A model generated the notes under the pieces. That model saw only the letters and a program-made list of their open reading frames with translations. It ran no database searches and was not told the origin of the DNA. From Atopsyche davidsoni (taxonomy: Eukaryota > Arthropoda > Insecta > Trichoptera > Hydrobiosidae), in assembly GCA_022113835.1 (NCBI GenBank), contig JAILWY010000025.1:6650501-6714500 (forward strand): DNA of 64,000 nucleotides. The letters are read 5' to 3'. Positions within the stretch are counted from its first letter, which is position 1, and each line of letters starts with the position of its first letter. The translations under genes and the position numbers were made by a program. Positions 39,101 through 54,100 of this stretch are shown here, one piece after another.

Positions 39101-42100
39101 CCATACAGAAGCATGCAATGCATTGCCTGGAATCAGGTTGACATCATCACTCCTCCTCCATCGGTTTAATTTCTCCTCCTCTATACTTGCATTATATTAT
39201 TTTTGACTTGACTAGACATGTTTTTCCAAGGAAATGGCTACGGTGGTTATCATATAATTGTGAGGTTCCCGGCCTCGAATCTCGATTGAACGAGACTTGA
39301 TTCTCATGGATCTATCGCATTCCTATACCTTGCTTAAATAGTGACCACGTAATATGATATAAATTATATATTTTTTGTCTTGGATTGTCAACACAGAATT
39401 GGGCAAGTCTCATCCCAACAAGCAATGGTGAAAAGTGCTTATAAATTCATATTATTAGCTAGCTTCTAGTGTATAGATGCCTCCACCACACGCAACTGAT
39501 AAATATATAGTTGAGGGGTATTTATGAATAATTTATATTATTATGTATATGAATAATTCATATTAAAATAAATAAACTGATTGAACGATGTTCAAAGAAT
39601 TTATAGGTTTAAATAGGTGTGTGATAAAAAAAATTGACAAGAAGTACATAAATGTATAATGTGTGTAGTATTAAATTTATTAAAGCTATTTTTAGGCATT
39701 TTTTTAAAATAAATTTTGAGTATATTTATTTAGCGATTCATTGTGTATATTTTAAACCTTACATTGGATGCTGTTAACAATAAAAAGGCTGTTTCAATAT
39801 AAGCTGAAGCTGGTTATTCCGTAGACTTAATAAAATAATCAACAATTTTATATCTTACTATAAAAGTAGAGACTAACAGTTATCAACACAAGTTCACCAA
39901 TAGACCCTGAAAGTTCTAGAAGAGTAGGAAATATCATAATTGAAATAAAAACAAATTACCGTCAGTAATAATGCCCAAAGAACCAGGCACCAAGTCATAC
40001 TTTAGAATTATCTTTTTACTCGTATTACACCGTAAGATCAAACGCAATACACAGACAACCAAACATTATGCGAAAGACTTTGGGATCATTTTAGACTTAT
40101 TAGAGAAACCCTTCTTCAAGATTGTGATGAAAAAAATCGTTTATAATGAGTGAATAAAATAATAAATCATTATGCAATATCATTGGCATTAGCACTTGAA
40201 CATTTGTCGTTAGAGTTATTACCATGCATTATTAGTTATTTGAGTATATTTTTAAGTTTATAATTGTTAAATAAAAATTCAAGAGACAATAAACACTGTA
40301 TACCATCTTTTAGGCAAAAACGTTGATAATTAATCACACGTCACGCATCAAAGTTATACTATAAATTATGCGGATAAATTTCGTACTCTAGAGAATCTAC
40401 GATGTTTACAATTTATTTAGTTTAATTTCAATCGATGTGTACTAGGTTTGATCCCGGATGCTGGTTTGTTTGTTTGTTTGTTTGTCGGCATGCAGAGGCG
40501 ACAGAGTTCGAGAGAGTTATTAGGTTAATTGCTGTACGAGAATTGTGTGTAGTGAAGGTAAGGTAAGACTCACTATCCGACTTGCCGCTGCTAAACTCCG
40601 TACTGTGCGTCTTGTCTCCCAGCCCACTGAATGAGAAGTCTCCCTGAAACAGTAACAAATTTAGTGCCACGACACTAAAAACAAATCAACGGTACTTAAC
40701 TTATACCTTATAACAACAACAATGAAATTAAGGAAGAATTTTTTTTCGTTGTTCTTGTATACATTTTAAAAATAAATAAAATGTACAGAGATCGAATGAT
40801 CTCTATATATAAATATATATATTTAACAATAACTTGGAAGCTTCGTTATTGGGTGATAAATTTTATAACATATTGGTCTACGAGGATTTGGTGATATTCA
40901 CCAATGTGATGCATTTGATTGAATAAGGTCTATAAGTGTTATTCATTCCGCGGGGCTGTTATCTGCCATGCTGAGAAATATCATGGAACTTTATAAAAGC
41001 CTCGGTAACGTTAACCACGATAATACGTGTAGGATTGAGAAACAAAGCAAACGATTCAGTTGTTTAAAATAACATTACGTAAATGCGAAATGTTAGCTCG
41101 AAGATAAATAAAAAGAATAAGATGCAAAAGCATCTCCATATATGGCATCCATCACTCCAAAACCAAGCAACAAATTCTGTTTTTATTTATTTTTAATAAA
41201 ATTTGAGCAAGTTCATTTCAATTTGACTTTTCAATAAAAATTTACAACTGTTTTTCAAGAAAACATGTCTATTGAATAAATGCATAATTCATTCACTAAT
41301 AGTTTTATAAATTATAACGTACTCTCGACTATCTAAGGATGATCATGTCAGATAAGTTAACATTTTTTAACAGCAGACTCCTGGAGAGTTTGAAAACAAA
41401 ATTTAATTAATCAAACAGAAGATAAAACTTCAGCATTGGTAATAATGCCGTAGTAAGCTTTACAAATTTACGTAATAATTATTGAAGTTGTACTTCAGGG
41501 TTTTAGTTAAAAATTTATATTCTGTAATGCTTTTGTGTAATTGAGAGTAAGTTATATTTTATTCACACAATTTGTGGTGTCTGCATTGCTGGGATGTTCC
41601 GCCTGGTAATTAGAAAATTAGTAACATATCAACAAAATATATAAAGTAACACATTAAGGAACGTCTGTACATGTATCAAATGCTTTTCCTATTCTATGTA
41701 GTCAATTAGTGACATGCATCGGCTAGAGATTCTTCGATTCTTTGCAGCGGTGGACGCAGCGATTGAACCGTTCACTAAAATCAGCAAAAATTTAAACATT
41801 CTGATGCTGGTGACGAACAATCTGGATATCAGGTGATTGACTATCAGGCAGTAATATAGAAATAGGCACGGTAGAAAATTTGAATTCAACTGTGCGAGAT
41901 ATGAAAAACAATTTAAAAACCATTTCAAGAGCACAAATTATTGATTATTAATTCAGTCAATATCAGAAATAATTTATAGATTATTCAACTTACGACTTGA
42001 TTGATAATAAGCTAGTTATTAATAAATTTTTAGGAGTTTTTGATCACAGTTTACGGAATAACCTGTCCATATCTCAAATTTAGATGTTTCTAGTCAACAA

Positions 42101-45100
42101 ACCCAAAAATCTGATATATATAATGAGTATGACAAAAAAGTACTCAAGGGTTTGTGTAGAAATCGTTGAATGCTATTTTTGATAAAACGATGTAGCTTTC
42201 ATGCGTAAAATATTTATAAGCAGGCTGGGCTCACCGGTATATATTATGTGATTTCAAAAATACGCATTACTACATAAATAATAAGCTAAAAATAAATCCC
42301 AGATAGTATTGAGTAACATAAATATATACAGAAACACGTGATTGTTGGGCATCTGATGATGGAACTTACGGCAGTGCTCGAGGAGAATGTGTGCGAGCGG
42401 GCTCCCAGCCCATAGCCGGGCTTGGGCACTTGTCTCAACGACGACACCACTGTGGAATAACCAGAAACATGCCCCGCACGTCATCAGAAATGAGCCATGG
42501 CAGCTGCGCTAACACACCTCCTAACATGACCTAACCTAGCAAGACCGAACCTCCCTTTTTTTTCATTACAATTTATATTTACCACCTTTTACTTCCATAT
42601 GTTCTGAAAAGGAATGTTAAAATAAATACTTAGAACTGCCTCAACAATATTTCAAATATATGGCATTTAAAACTCATAGTCAAATCTGAAAAAAATTGAG
42701 TATCATCTAAATGAGATCCAGTCTTTCTTTTACACGATACCATGAGTTTTCAAGAGCGTGTAAAAAGGTTCTAATATAATTGATTGATCGATTCATATTG
42801 AAGCAGTTCCAAAGATGTTAATATTATAGCACATAAAAACAAATACTCGTGAGTGTCACACGCATTTATTTTTTTATAATTAAAATAAAATTCAAAATAC
42901 CATGCACAAAAAAAAAAAAAATTATAAATGAAAACTTCTCGGATTTAAATTATCATATAAATGATGCACCACCGTGGAAACTTAATAAATAATATTTTGA
43001 GTGTTGTGAATAGACAAAAAAAAAAAGTGATAAATTGTTGTTCGATCAAATTACGATTTTACGAGACGGGTTTGAAAAAAATCACAAAACGTAACCTTTC
43101 AAGCCTCTCATATGGAGTCAGTTTGAATAAAATGAATACAACACGCTGTTTACAAAGAAGTTACCAGGTTTGGGTTGTGAACCACGCGGGCTTGTGGTAT
43201 CCAAGTAGTTTCCAAGCAGGAAGCGTCTGAAGTTGGTACTCACATTGCACCCGTTGGTGCGCGTGGTGGCGGGCAGAGTGGAGGACCTGAGCGAATAGCC
43301 GGGGCGTGGAGGCGCGTGCATCACTAGCACAGCAAACAACACAAACACGTCACAAAACAACATTTTAAATAACTTCCCGCCACCCATTGTGGAAATAATA
43401 ATTGCGTAAAAATTTTCCAAACACGCCGATGAATACTCATCTATGTTACGTCATTATATTCAATCGGTCTCTTTTCATAAACTGTAAGTAAAAATTTTTA
43501 AACCAAAGAGCATTCCGATGACGAAGATAGAAGAGCACGATACATTTTTACTCAAACCTGAATATGACATCAGCAGACTAGGTTATAAAATATGATAATC
43601 ATAACACCTCAAAAAACTGCCTAAATCATGTATGCCGATGAAAAACTACGCACAAAATATTTTTGTGCCAATACAGAGTCTCTGACCAAACTGAGGAAGT
43701 GTAACGGCAATATTCAGTTTATAAGCAAGCATTCTTTCTCAAGGTATTGTTAATTACACTTGCAAACGGCACACGTACCTTATTATAAAAGTTAGATATT
43801 GGCATTGAAAATAAAATTATTGTTAATTGTTGCATATTTTTAAATAAAATAAATTATATTAAAAATAAAATACTATATAAATATGTCGCGTCTTATCATA
43901 AAAATAGTGATGAGAAAATGGCACATTAAAGCCTCAGTTAAAGTATTTATTACATTATCAAATGTGCAATATCATTTATAAAAATACGATCAGTAAATAC
44001 TTAAAAATGCTATCAAATATCCTTGATATAATATTTAATAAGCCAATAGAGACTTATGAACATATCTTATTTCACAAGATATAGTACGAACCCTATATCT
44101 TATGTAAATATGTTTGGTGTAGAGCTTTTTCTGCACTAGTAGTCAAAATTACCTGCCTTCTAAAAAAGCACGCCATATTTTTAATCAGCCTTTCTACGCG
44201 TTTTACAAAGTAACATAGATTTATTATTCGTCAGCATGTTTCAATCATTTGAAATTTCAACTAGTCATAATCTATGAGTATCAATCGTACATTATACAAG
44301 TATAGATGCTATTTACATGCCTCTCAAAGAACACCGAGCTATCAAAATTAGGAAGAAGTAACGTAAAAGAAATTAGTATTAAATTTATTTCAATCAAATT
44401 ACTTTGTCCTTCGTTTGCGCTAGGCGGTGTAGCATGATGGAGGCATTTTGAAGTTTTCTTGTTGAATATTGAGAATAATTTTGTAAGTGTATTAAAATAA
44501 TATTTTTTTTTTGTGGGGTTTTGTCATTGTGAAAACAAAGAATTTGTGTTTCTTTGATAAACAAAAAAAAAAATGTATATAATGAATGTGTTAATATGTG
44601 TGGAACTGAAAGTTAGGTAGTGAAAATATTGATATTATATATAATTTTAAATACTTAGGTAAAAGAAAAATATATTCATAAATATACTAAAAGAAATAAG
44701 CAATCTAAATAAATAAACTAAAAAGCTACATCGATAAATATAATAATATAGATAAAAAAGAATATATTATAATATATAGAAAGCGATAGTTTAACATGGA
44801 CTGTCCTATTCTACAAAACTTCAAAACGTAAAATGTAAAAAAAATAACTAAAAGCAAAATTACTACTTATAGCTTTAAAAAAAATATAAAGCAATAATAT
44901 AACTTGATTAAACGAAATAATTGATTTCAAATATATCGAGAACTGTGATGTTATTTTCAACTTGGCAATATGGATAAAACACCATTGCAAGTATTCTTTG
45001 TGTTGGCAACGATGCACTTTTTACATCTCGGCCGAACTGGCTTCTCTACTGTGATATTTTAATTCATCGGTGACGAGTCAATGAAAACAGAGAAATTGTG

Positions 45101-48100
45101 ACCAATTCAAAAAAATTAAGTTTTCAGATTTGCACACAGAGCCCTCGAAGTAATTCGGATTGTATTCTTCTTCAAAACTTTGAAGCCGATGTGCAAAAAG
45201 AAAAAATAAAACAACACGAATGGTATAAGAACTCGAGTGCCAATAATAAATGATGCATCGTCATCAATGTACAGAAAGCGCATTGTTAAGTTGAGAATAA
45301 AAATAACTGAGCAGTTCTTTCAACAATAAACTTATAAATTTCCATGCGGTCTCACCTTAATTAATTTTTTGCCACCATCTTCCAAGACAATGACCAGAAA
45401 ATTATATTTTGAAATTTTTATAAAGGAGGTTTTGGTCTACTACAGTGTTTTAACAAGCGATTAAGTTAACTTTCAGATTACAGTTCAAATCAACCTAACG
45501 GATTGGCTTCGGTGTTATGATAATGCTGTGAGGGATACTTATGTATTGGATTGTACGATATTAAGTTATTCAAAATGTCAGTTGAGGATCGAAATCCACC
45601 AAAGCAGAGACAGAAGCGATATTAACAATGTAATACATTAAACAATTTTAAATTAACCTCAATCATTTAATTAAAATAAGATGTGTTATTGTGAATGCAA
45701 AAAAACTTGTCCTGTTGCAAAAGCCACAAAACTAACTTGAATCTGAAATTACACAATTCAAATAATTTAAGACAATCAAAACGAGAGTTTAACGCTTGAT
45801 TGTCCAAAAAGGACGGCAACACTTAAAAAATTGACACGCCAGCGTGTGATCAAAGAATCTAGATGCTAACCTTCTCGCAAAAGCTGACGATCCTAAGTTC
45901 GTATTTTAATGCCAAAAAACGGATTACTTTTTATATTTTATACATTTATATATTTATAAATATAATATTTAATATCTTTTTATATAATATACCATTTCTC
46001 TCTGGGCTGGTGGATTTACTCGTTTTTATTTAATTGCGGGTTTTGCTGTTAAAATTGCACTGACAGAAGTTTTTTTTTTGTGAAATAATTTTTGTTTCCA
46101 ATACATGTTATATTATATATGAATTAGAGAAGCGGGTATATTTTATATCTAACGTGTAATGATATGTTGTAGCTGTTGAGAAATGAATAGAAGATTACCA
46201 TGACTTTTGACTGTGAAATTACTCATCATCTGCGCTGAGCGTAAAATGAATATTTGTAGACAAAATACAAAAGAAATGGGACATTTAACTAGTATATAAT
46301 ATATTTTACGTTCAATGCAGATGATGTAAAAATCTGAATGAAATATGTAAAGTAAAAAGATTTTTCAGTTATATTTTAATACAGATACTAAAATTATAGT
46401 AAAAATTTGGGAATTGAACCCAATTTTTTACAAAATCCAGATTTTCTTCGATTTTACTTACTCGAAGACTTTGATAAATTTAAATAGATTTTTTCATGAA
46501 TAAACAATCTATAAATTATCTATCATAATTAAAATTTCATTTTGCTATAAAACAAAGGAGTTTTTAATTTAAAACAGTTGGTTTGCTAATTACAACAAAA
46601 TGGTTTTTTTGTTTTAAAATACAACGACTTTAATACTGTTTTTATAGTATACTTTATGATACAGCCACATTCTTTCATGGTTATTAAAAACTTGCAACTG
46701 ATTTGAAACGTGATATTGTTTTATAGCAAAATTAAAACTAATTCATCCACGCTAGGTCCGTCCCCTCATCCATATCAAAATACACACTACAAGAGTATTG
46801 ATTTTTAAAATCCTGAACACATATACTGTCTTCTCCGACTTTATCACAATACCGATGTACACATTTATGTTGAATCTTCTTATTGCAAAAGCACTATAGT
46901 CTATTTTGTTGAGCTATAGAAGAGATTGGACTAACAATATACCCGAACCTTGAATATAAGGACTAAGAAAAACTACTGTCTATACCTTATTCTGTTATTT
47001 ATACCTATACAAATATATTTGGTTGTAATAATATTATATTTCATATGAGTCATGCAAATTATGCATCCAAAACTATACTATATATTATAGTATCTACTAA
47101 TTTCTTGTTAGTCTTTATCTATACAATTTGTGCTATTTGTAAGAAGGTATTAAAATATTCAAACTGTAAATATTAAATAACCTTCTTTAAATTCTTGTTA
47201 TCTAGCATATCTTAATTTTACAGAGAACAAGTAACAATAATGTTAGTTGACCAGAAAAATAATAATTCTGGAGTCTTCAAAAAATAGACTATAGATTTTA
47301 AGATTTAACAAAGTTCACTAATAACTGATGTTTTAGTGGATTTGTAGACACACGTCAGATAATGTGATATGATTGTGAAAACAGTATATAAGTACGTGGT
47401 ATTTTATTTAACTTTCAACCATTAATACGCACGAGTGTGGATATAATGTCAATCGCCCTTTTGGTGAGTATTTGGTGGTATAAATTTAATTCTCACATAA
47501 AAAAAGGTAATTTGTGGAGTTCGAATCCACGATCTTCAGCTTAATGACTCACTGTCATATATAATGAGCTATTAGGCTAGCATAATACACTGAGAATTAT
47601 CATTATCACTCTCAGTTTAAAGATTGCTCTACTTGATCAGTGTTTTGGAACTTCAATGCAAGTAATTTAGCTTGATCCAATTGGATTATATCCACGCTCA
47701 TACAGAACTTCCACCCACTAGGTGTAGAGTGAATTACGTTGTGGTGCATACCGTTGTAGCTGGGGATCTGGCCCACCGATCGGCCCACGCTGCCCCTGTA
47801 GGAGCTGGAGCGGTCCATGTTCACGGAGGAGTCCTCGTCGTCGAAGAGACGAGGGTGGTCGAGGTTGCGCGACGGCGACGCGCCCACCGGTGACTCGTAG
47901 CGCAAGCGGTAAGTCGGTTCCTTGCTAGCTGATGGAGTTCTGAAGAAATAAAGACAATTGTGCATAAAATATCAGAATCATAAAATACCACGTCCTATTT
48001 TTAAATATGAACAACATCACAAATACGCCAAATGGTCTGATTGACTCACCTGCTAGCATTTCTAGGATCCAAGTTGGACATCTTCCACTGCTTGACCTTC

Positions 48101-51100
48101 TCCCTATCCTTGACATTCTTCAAGAAGACTTTGGCAATTCCCGTCTCGATCTTGGCCAGCTCTCTCTCTTCCTTTTGGAGTTGTGGGTCTCTTACTTCTG
48201 CGCATCGAAACAAAATATCACAAGCTGTCACAACTCCCGCATCACTTAAAGATTTCACATTTCAACAACTGACTTATCTTATTATTGTTACATAGCTCAC
48301 TATCAACCATTGTATTTGATATATGTGACAAGCATTTTAAAACAATTAAGTAAGATACTGAAATGTGCGTATTTATAAAAAAACATGCTAATTATTTTTT
48401 TAAATTAATGTCAGAGGGAGATTAAAAGTACAAAAACGAGTTAAAATTAATGTTTGACATTTTTAATGGTATTTGTAGCTTAATATTAGATTTGTTGCGT
48501 GACTGACCTGTTTTTCCATTGACCTTCCCGTTGGCTTCTCCGTTTTCGTCCTCATCAGAGAGTGGCATGCCCTTGTAGGAGTCTGACCACCGGCGGCGGC
48601 GTTCTGGAAATGTAGAAAAAACAATCACTCTTGTAAGACCTCGCATTTGTCCGAGTGCAAAGCAAACTACAGACAAATATACTATTAGGCGATCTAGCAT
48701 ACGGATAGAGCATTGTTAACACAAACAATTACTTGGAGTGCCAGAAACAGTGATGAGCAAGCATGCCCGCGGGTAACTTTTTAAAAATGCAGTAAATATA
48801 TTGAAAAATTTAAAACCAGATTGTTTAGAAGCTTCAGATCGTTAAAACGATATAAAATGTGACTTGACATTTTTTGTAACTAAAGAACTGACTAACTGAT
48901 AATCACGTTATATTGTGACAATATGGCTCTCCCGTGTATAGACACAGTGACATTTGTTAACTTGCTATATTTAAGTAGGATAAATACTTTTTTTATATTT
49001 CTAAACAGTTTATAAAAATAAATACACATATTTGACTAAGTGATATAATTAATAGGAATGTTACGATTGACTGATGACTTGTAGTTAGTAAAATGAACTG
49101 AATTGAAAGTATGAAACATCTATGAGAATGAACCAATTGTAAATTAAATAACATGTATATGAATAGCCAAATAGCTAGATTACGATAAATTTTATTTGTA
49201 AACGTTGTAATCTCTCAAGGGCTAGGCCCAGCGATTTGGCTAGTCATAGTCGTATGGAGTATTACAAATCAAAACAGAATGTTGGGGATAGACAATTTAT
49301 GTTGATATTAGCGAAAATTTTAGTCACAGATGTTCTTTATGAAGGTTAATTCAAAGAGACTATCCGTTCAATAGCATCACTACAAAATGCAACAACCGCC
49401 ACCAAACATATAACTTAATTCCAAACATGCATTTACTGAACTTGGGTCCCTTCATACTCGACTGCGATGCACCGCTTGTCTCCAAGCTCATAGGACGTAG
49501 TTCTAATGACGGATCTACTATTTTCACTAATTCGTATACTTATTTAAATGAATTTTAAGTTGTATGTAGTAAATCTCGAACATTGGCTCCATAAATAATT
49601 ACCAAGTACTGTGCCGTGTTTCTTTTTTAAAATTCTGACGTTTCGGAAGACTCTTGTCTTCTTTAAACTTCCTGAAGATGGTCCCAGTACCAGGACCGAA
49701 ACATCAGAACTTTATAGAAGAAACGCGGCATAACACTCGAGAGCCGAGTATTTACAATAACAAAGGACGCCAAAACCTACGAACACATTAAATGATTATC
49801 AAATAAATTTTTAATTTCATCCATTGATTGTTTTCACTTTAGGTATATATTACTCGTATACATCAGTTTTTATAGGATAGGTATTATAATAATTTATTTT
49901 TAACATAGATACAATTTAATTGTTCAGAGACGTTAGTATAATGGATGAAAACAAAATCTAAACAATAAAAGTTCGAAAAAGAATTATTAATTTAGAATGA
50001 GCAGAATGGAAATGAATTGAGTGAGTACGAGATGATCAAAGGAGAGGAGTTCGGACGGAGAAAGGGTGGAGAGTCACCTGGGTCCGTGTAAGGGTAGGGC
50101 GGCGCCGGGAAGTCGTCGCGTTCAATCTTTGGTTTGTATCCTGGAGGAGGTTTGCTAGCCGCCGGGTAGTGCGCCAACTCAATGGGTTCCTGGAAAGATT
50201 TAATATCAATCAGTATCAATAAAATAAAAACAAAAGTAAAATTTGGAGTAATTAAAGTGTTAAATTATATTATTGATTTTTGTGAAGACCGTCTCACTGT
50301 TAAATTAGTTACCTCATTGTTCATGGCGGGAGACTTGGGGCGCGGCGCCTCACTGCGAATGGAGTCGACGAGTGCGCGCATGCCGGGCCTGTTGGAGTTC
50401 TTGGAGCTGCTGCGAGAGTACAGAGTGCCGCCGCGTGACGAGTTAGAAGCTGGAACATTAGAGACAATAATTTACCATACTGCATTTAATAACACTCACT
50501 ATAAAAATATTATCAAAAGAAAAATTCGATATGTTCTTAGGTTTTAGCAGCCATTGTTATGAATTGATCCGTTTGCTTGGGTATATATTACTCTAATATT
50601 TCTGTCATCGTGCTAGGACCATCTTTAGGTCATCGTCTCTAATATATATCCCAAATAGCATAACGCCCAAGCTACTGTATTAATTCAAGGAAAAATATTT
50701 ATGCGGTACATAATGCTCACAGTGTGGGCGGTGAAAGTGAGGGCTGGTGGGTGGGCGGTCATAGGGCTCGATGGGGCGACGCAGGTAGCCATGAGAGGGC
50801 TGCTCCGTGAGGTAGCTATAGGTGAGGATGCGGTGCGGTGCGGGCCCATCAGAGGAGCCGCCCTTGCCGTACTCGCGTAGAACGAGGCCTGGGGAGCCGA
50901 CGCGGCTCCAGTAGCTTCCATAGTGCTGCAGACGAGTCGCTCACATTAGTAACTGCATTTTCTTGGCTTATTATAAACGCAACCTCCATTTTAACCATAA
51001 TATAAATGAAAAGATTTGAATTGGTGGATTGTTTATAATAAACCTTACATGAAACATTTATTGTAGAAGAAAAAAAATTATTGACATATTTTGATAGACA

Positions 51101-54100
51101 GTTCTTGCTAAGTGCAAAGAATAGAAAGTGTTTTACATTTTGACAGTATTACAGTATATTCATAAGAAAATAATCAATATTCTTCAAGATTAAAAATTTC
51201 GATAACATAGAGCTTATTTGAAAGTATATGCCAGTATAAAGGTCATAAAACATTAATCTATATGGTTATGGTTTGATGAAATAAGTGAAAATGAAAAAAA
51301 AGGATGTGTGAAAAAATATGGGCTATTTAAAATAAGCAAATATTACATCTCTCAATATTAAATAATGATCAATAAAAAAATATCTAAGATGTCAATTTTT
51401 TGTAGGCTTATTCTGTACTAATTCATCCGCTAATAAAACGGTGGATTATTTTCTTTTCATTAGGTATTTAGACAACCCTGGCCTACTTTTACTTGTGCAG
51501 CATTATATACCATATCTCTTTTAACAGCCTTTAAAACTGATAGACCACTTCCAATCTCTAAGACGTCATATTGTTTATTCACCGACTGATTCATTCTTGT
51601 TGGTAGTAGAGTAAAATAGAGAATAAATTTATAGGCATTAGATTTAAGTTAGGTTAGATTGATGTATTATTTTCACATTGAGAGATAGATAAAAAAAAAA
51701 ACAGGCAATAGTCAAACCTTTCTATTTAAACTACTATACGGACTGTAGAGCGATCCGTTCAAGCTGGGTGTGCGCGACCTCATGGAAAACTGCAAATGTT
51801 ACCAAAAACAAAACATAACAAACGATGCAAAACAAATCGAATTAAAACAGTTAGTGTGCATGCTACACGGCAACTCAGGAAACTCATTAAACATTTAAGG
51901 ATACGTGTTATCAGAGACGAAATCAAATCACTTAGTTACAGAAGGCGAAAGAGAAAAGGATTTTAATGAAATAATTAAAATCTTGAATAAAAGTGACACA
52001 TGCAGTTTAAAGAATAAATCAACCGAGTTAAAATTTACGGGAAAACAATTAGAATTCGTCTTCGGACAGGGATTGAACCTGCAGGATCTCAGTCAGTATG
52101 GACCCTTCTCACCACTGAATTCGTACTTAGTGAAGTATCACCGGTTCTCTTTGATATAAGGCGATATTCTTTTCACTAATTAAACTTTAAATAGCATTAA
52201 AAAAACAATTAAAATTTTCTTTAAAAGATGACATTTAAAACTTCAAAAAATAAATTATAATATTAAACTATTAACTAGTGCTATAATTAGAGATGAAAAG
52301 AATAAACCTCATATAACTATGTGTGAATATAAATAAGTGAAGGAATGAAAACAATTTATAATTTATTAAAAAAAAAACTACTTCAATTAATATCAAGCTT
52401 TAAAACAAGCAAACAAAAAAAAAAAAACTAGATTGTATATTTAAAAAATAAATACAGAAATGTGCATTTGAGAGATGTGATAAAAATAGAAATGTACATT
52501 TTATATAATTTAATTATTATAGTTACAAATTTATTAATTTATTAACATATACTCATTTCTCAAATGCAAACGTTCCGCAGTTTAATCTATTACGGTAGAA
52601 TTTATATTAAATCAAGCTATAAGTTGGGCTCGGTTGGTGTGGTCCGCGGTCACCTGCATGTCGCTGACGGCCACGCTGGAGGCGCGGTCGGCCTCCGAGT
52701 CGGTGGCATGGCCGTTGGTGGGCGGAGCGCTCTCCAGTCCGGGCCCGGGGCCGCAACGGGGATGCCAGATGGCACCTCCTGAAATACACAACAAAAAGAA
52801 TAAGTTACAACTCAAAATCATTTACAGCGCTTATCTAAGAATTTTAAAATTTAATATGGGGCCGTTGCCAAGACATGGAGATGCTGTGAGTCATAAAATT
52901 GAAAAATATGAATTTAAGTATTAATATACAATCACTGCGGTATAACCAATATATTTATAATAAAAAATGAATAAAGCAAAAAAAAAAATGTATTTGTAAA
53001 ATATGATGGGTAGTGTGTGCACCTTGAAGAAACATTTCTTCCCCGTCTCCGAATGGATCTCCGCACTTGGTACAGCGAGCACAGGTCGGGTGGAAATGAT
53101 GATTGTCTCCAGCCTGAAATATTTAAGAAATAATATAAGTTATAATAATAATAATAATGACAAAGGAGGTTTTCTATTTTTTATTACTCAAAATAGCTTT
53201 GAAACAATGTGTGGTGCTAGCCATGACAATGAACTTTAATTTCAAATCATTTCCAAAAACATGTTTTATTTACACCCAAGAACAAAATATTATCACATGA
53301 AAATATTTTTTTTTTACTGAGCGAAAGAGTGAGAGAATTTGATGGCTTCGTTTCCTTACCTGCAGCACCTTTCCGGAGATGAACCGCTGACAGTAGGCGC
53401 AGCGGACTCCATAGAGCCGCTGGTAGTCCTTTTCGCAGTAGGGGATGCCGTCCCGCCCCATGTACTCTCCATGCAGCACGCAGCCGCAAGCACGACAAGC
53501 AAAACACCACATGTGCCACTGCCTGAAACCACGGAACGAGTCGCATAAGTCAATTGTTCAACTCGACTGTCTTGTCAAAGCATGTGTGATCAAGAATGAC
53601 ATGATGATATTTTTTCGGAATACAGGTGGGATGCGAATCCACAGTTCTATCTATGCTATCGCAACTTCACTTTAATATTGATTTTGCAACTAGGCAACAC
53701 ACATATGAAACTTTAAATTATTATATTTTTAAGTGAAATATAGCAATACAAATATAAATTATTAAGTGATACTTAAATAATGACAATGGTTCTGTACTAT
53801 ACACGATTACTTAAGAGCCCAATAACCTTGCAATTTGTCGGATAAGATGCTCGGAGCAAAGGTGGTATTTATTATAATATTTATTGGTTGGAGACTTTGA
53901 ACAAACAGAACAGTCCGACAAAGAGGAAGATAATTTACCTGTCAAGAGCAACGAGTGCTTGTCCCTCAGAAAGCTCTTGACTGCAACCGGCACATTCTGA
54001 AATTGTAAACAATTTTATCAATATCATATTATAAAATTATTACTATTGATATTTTGATGTATTTATAGATAGCGAGATATATTTTGTTTAAATGCAAAAA

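Noticed and set aside
52060..52090. GGTTCAATCCC T-arm as a genuine tRNA gene
   Set aside because: No acceptor stem, D-arm or anticodon arm can be closed around it. The other B-box hits fail the same way.
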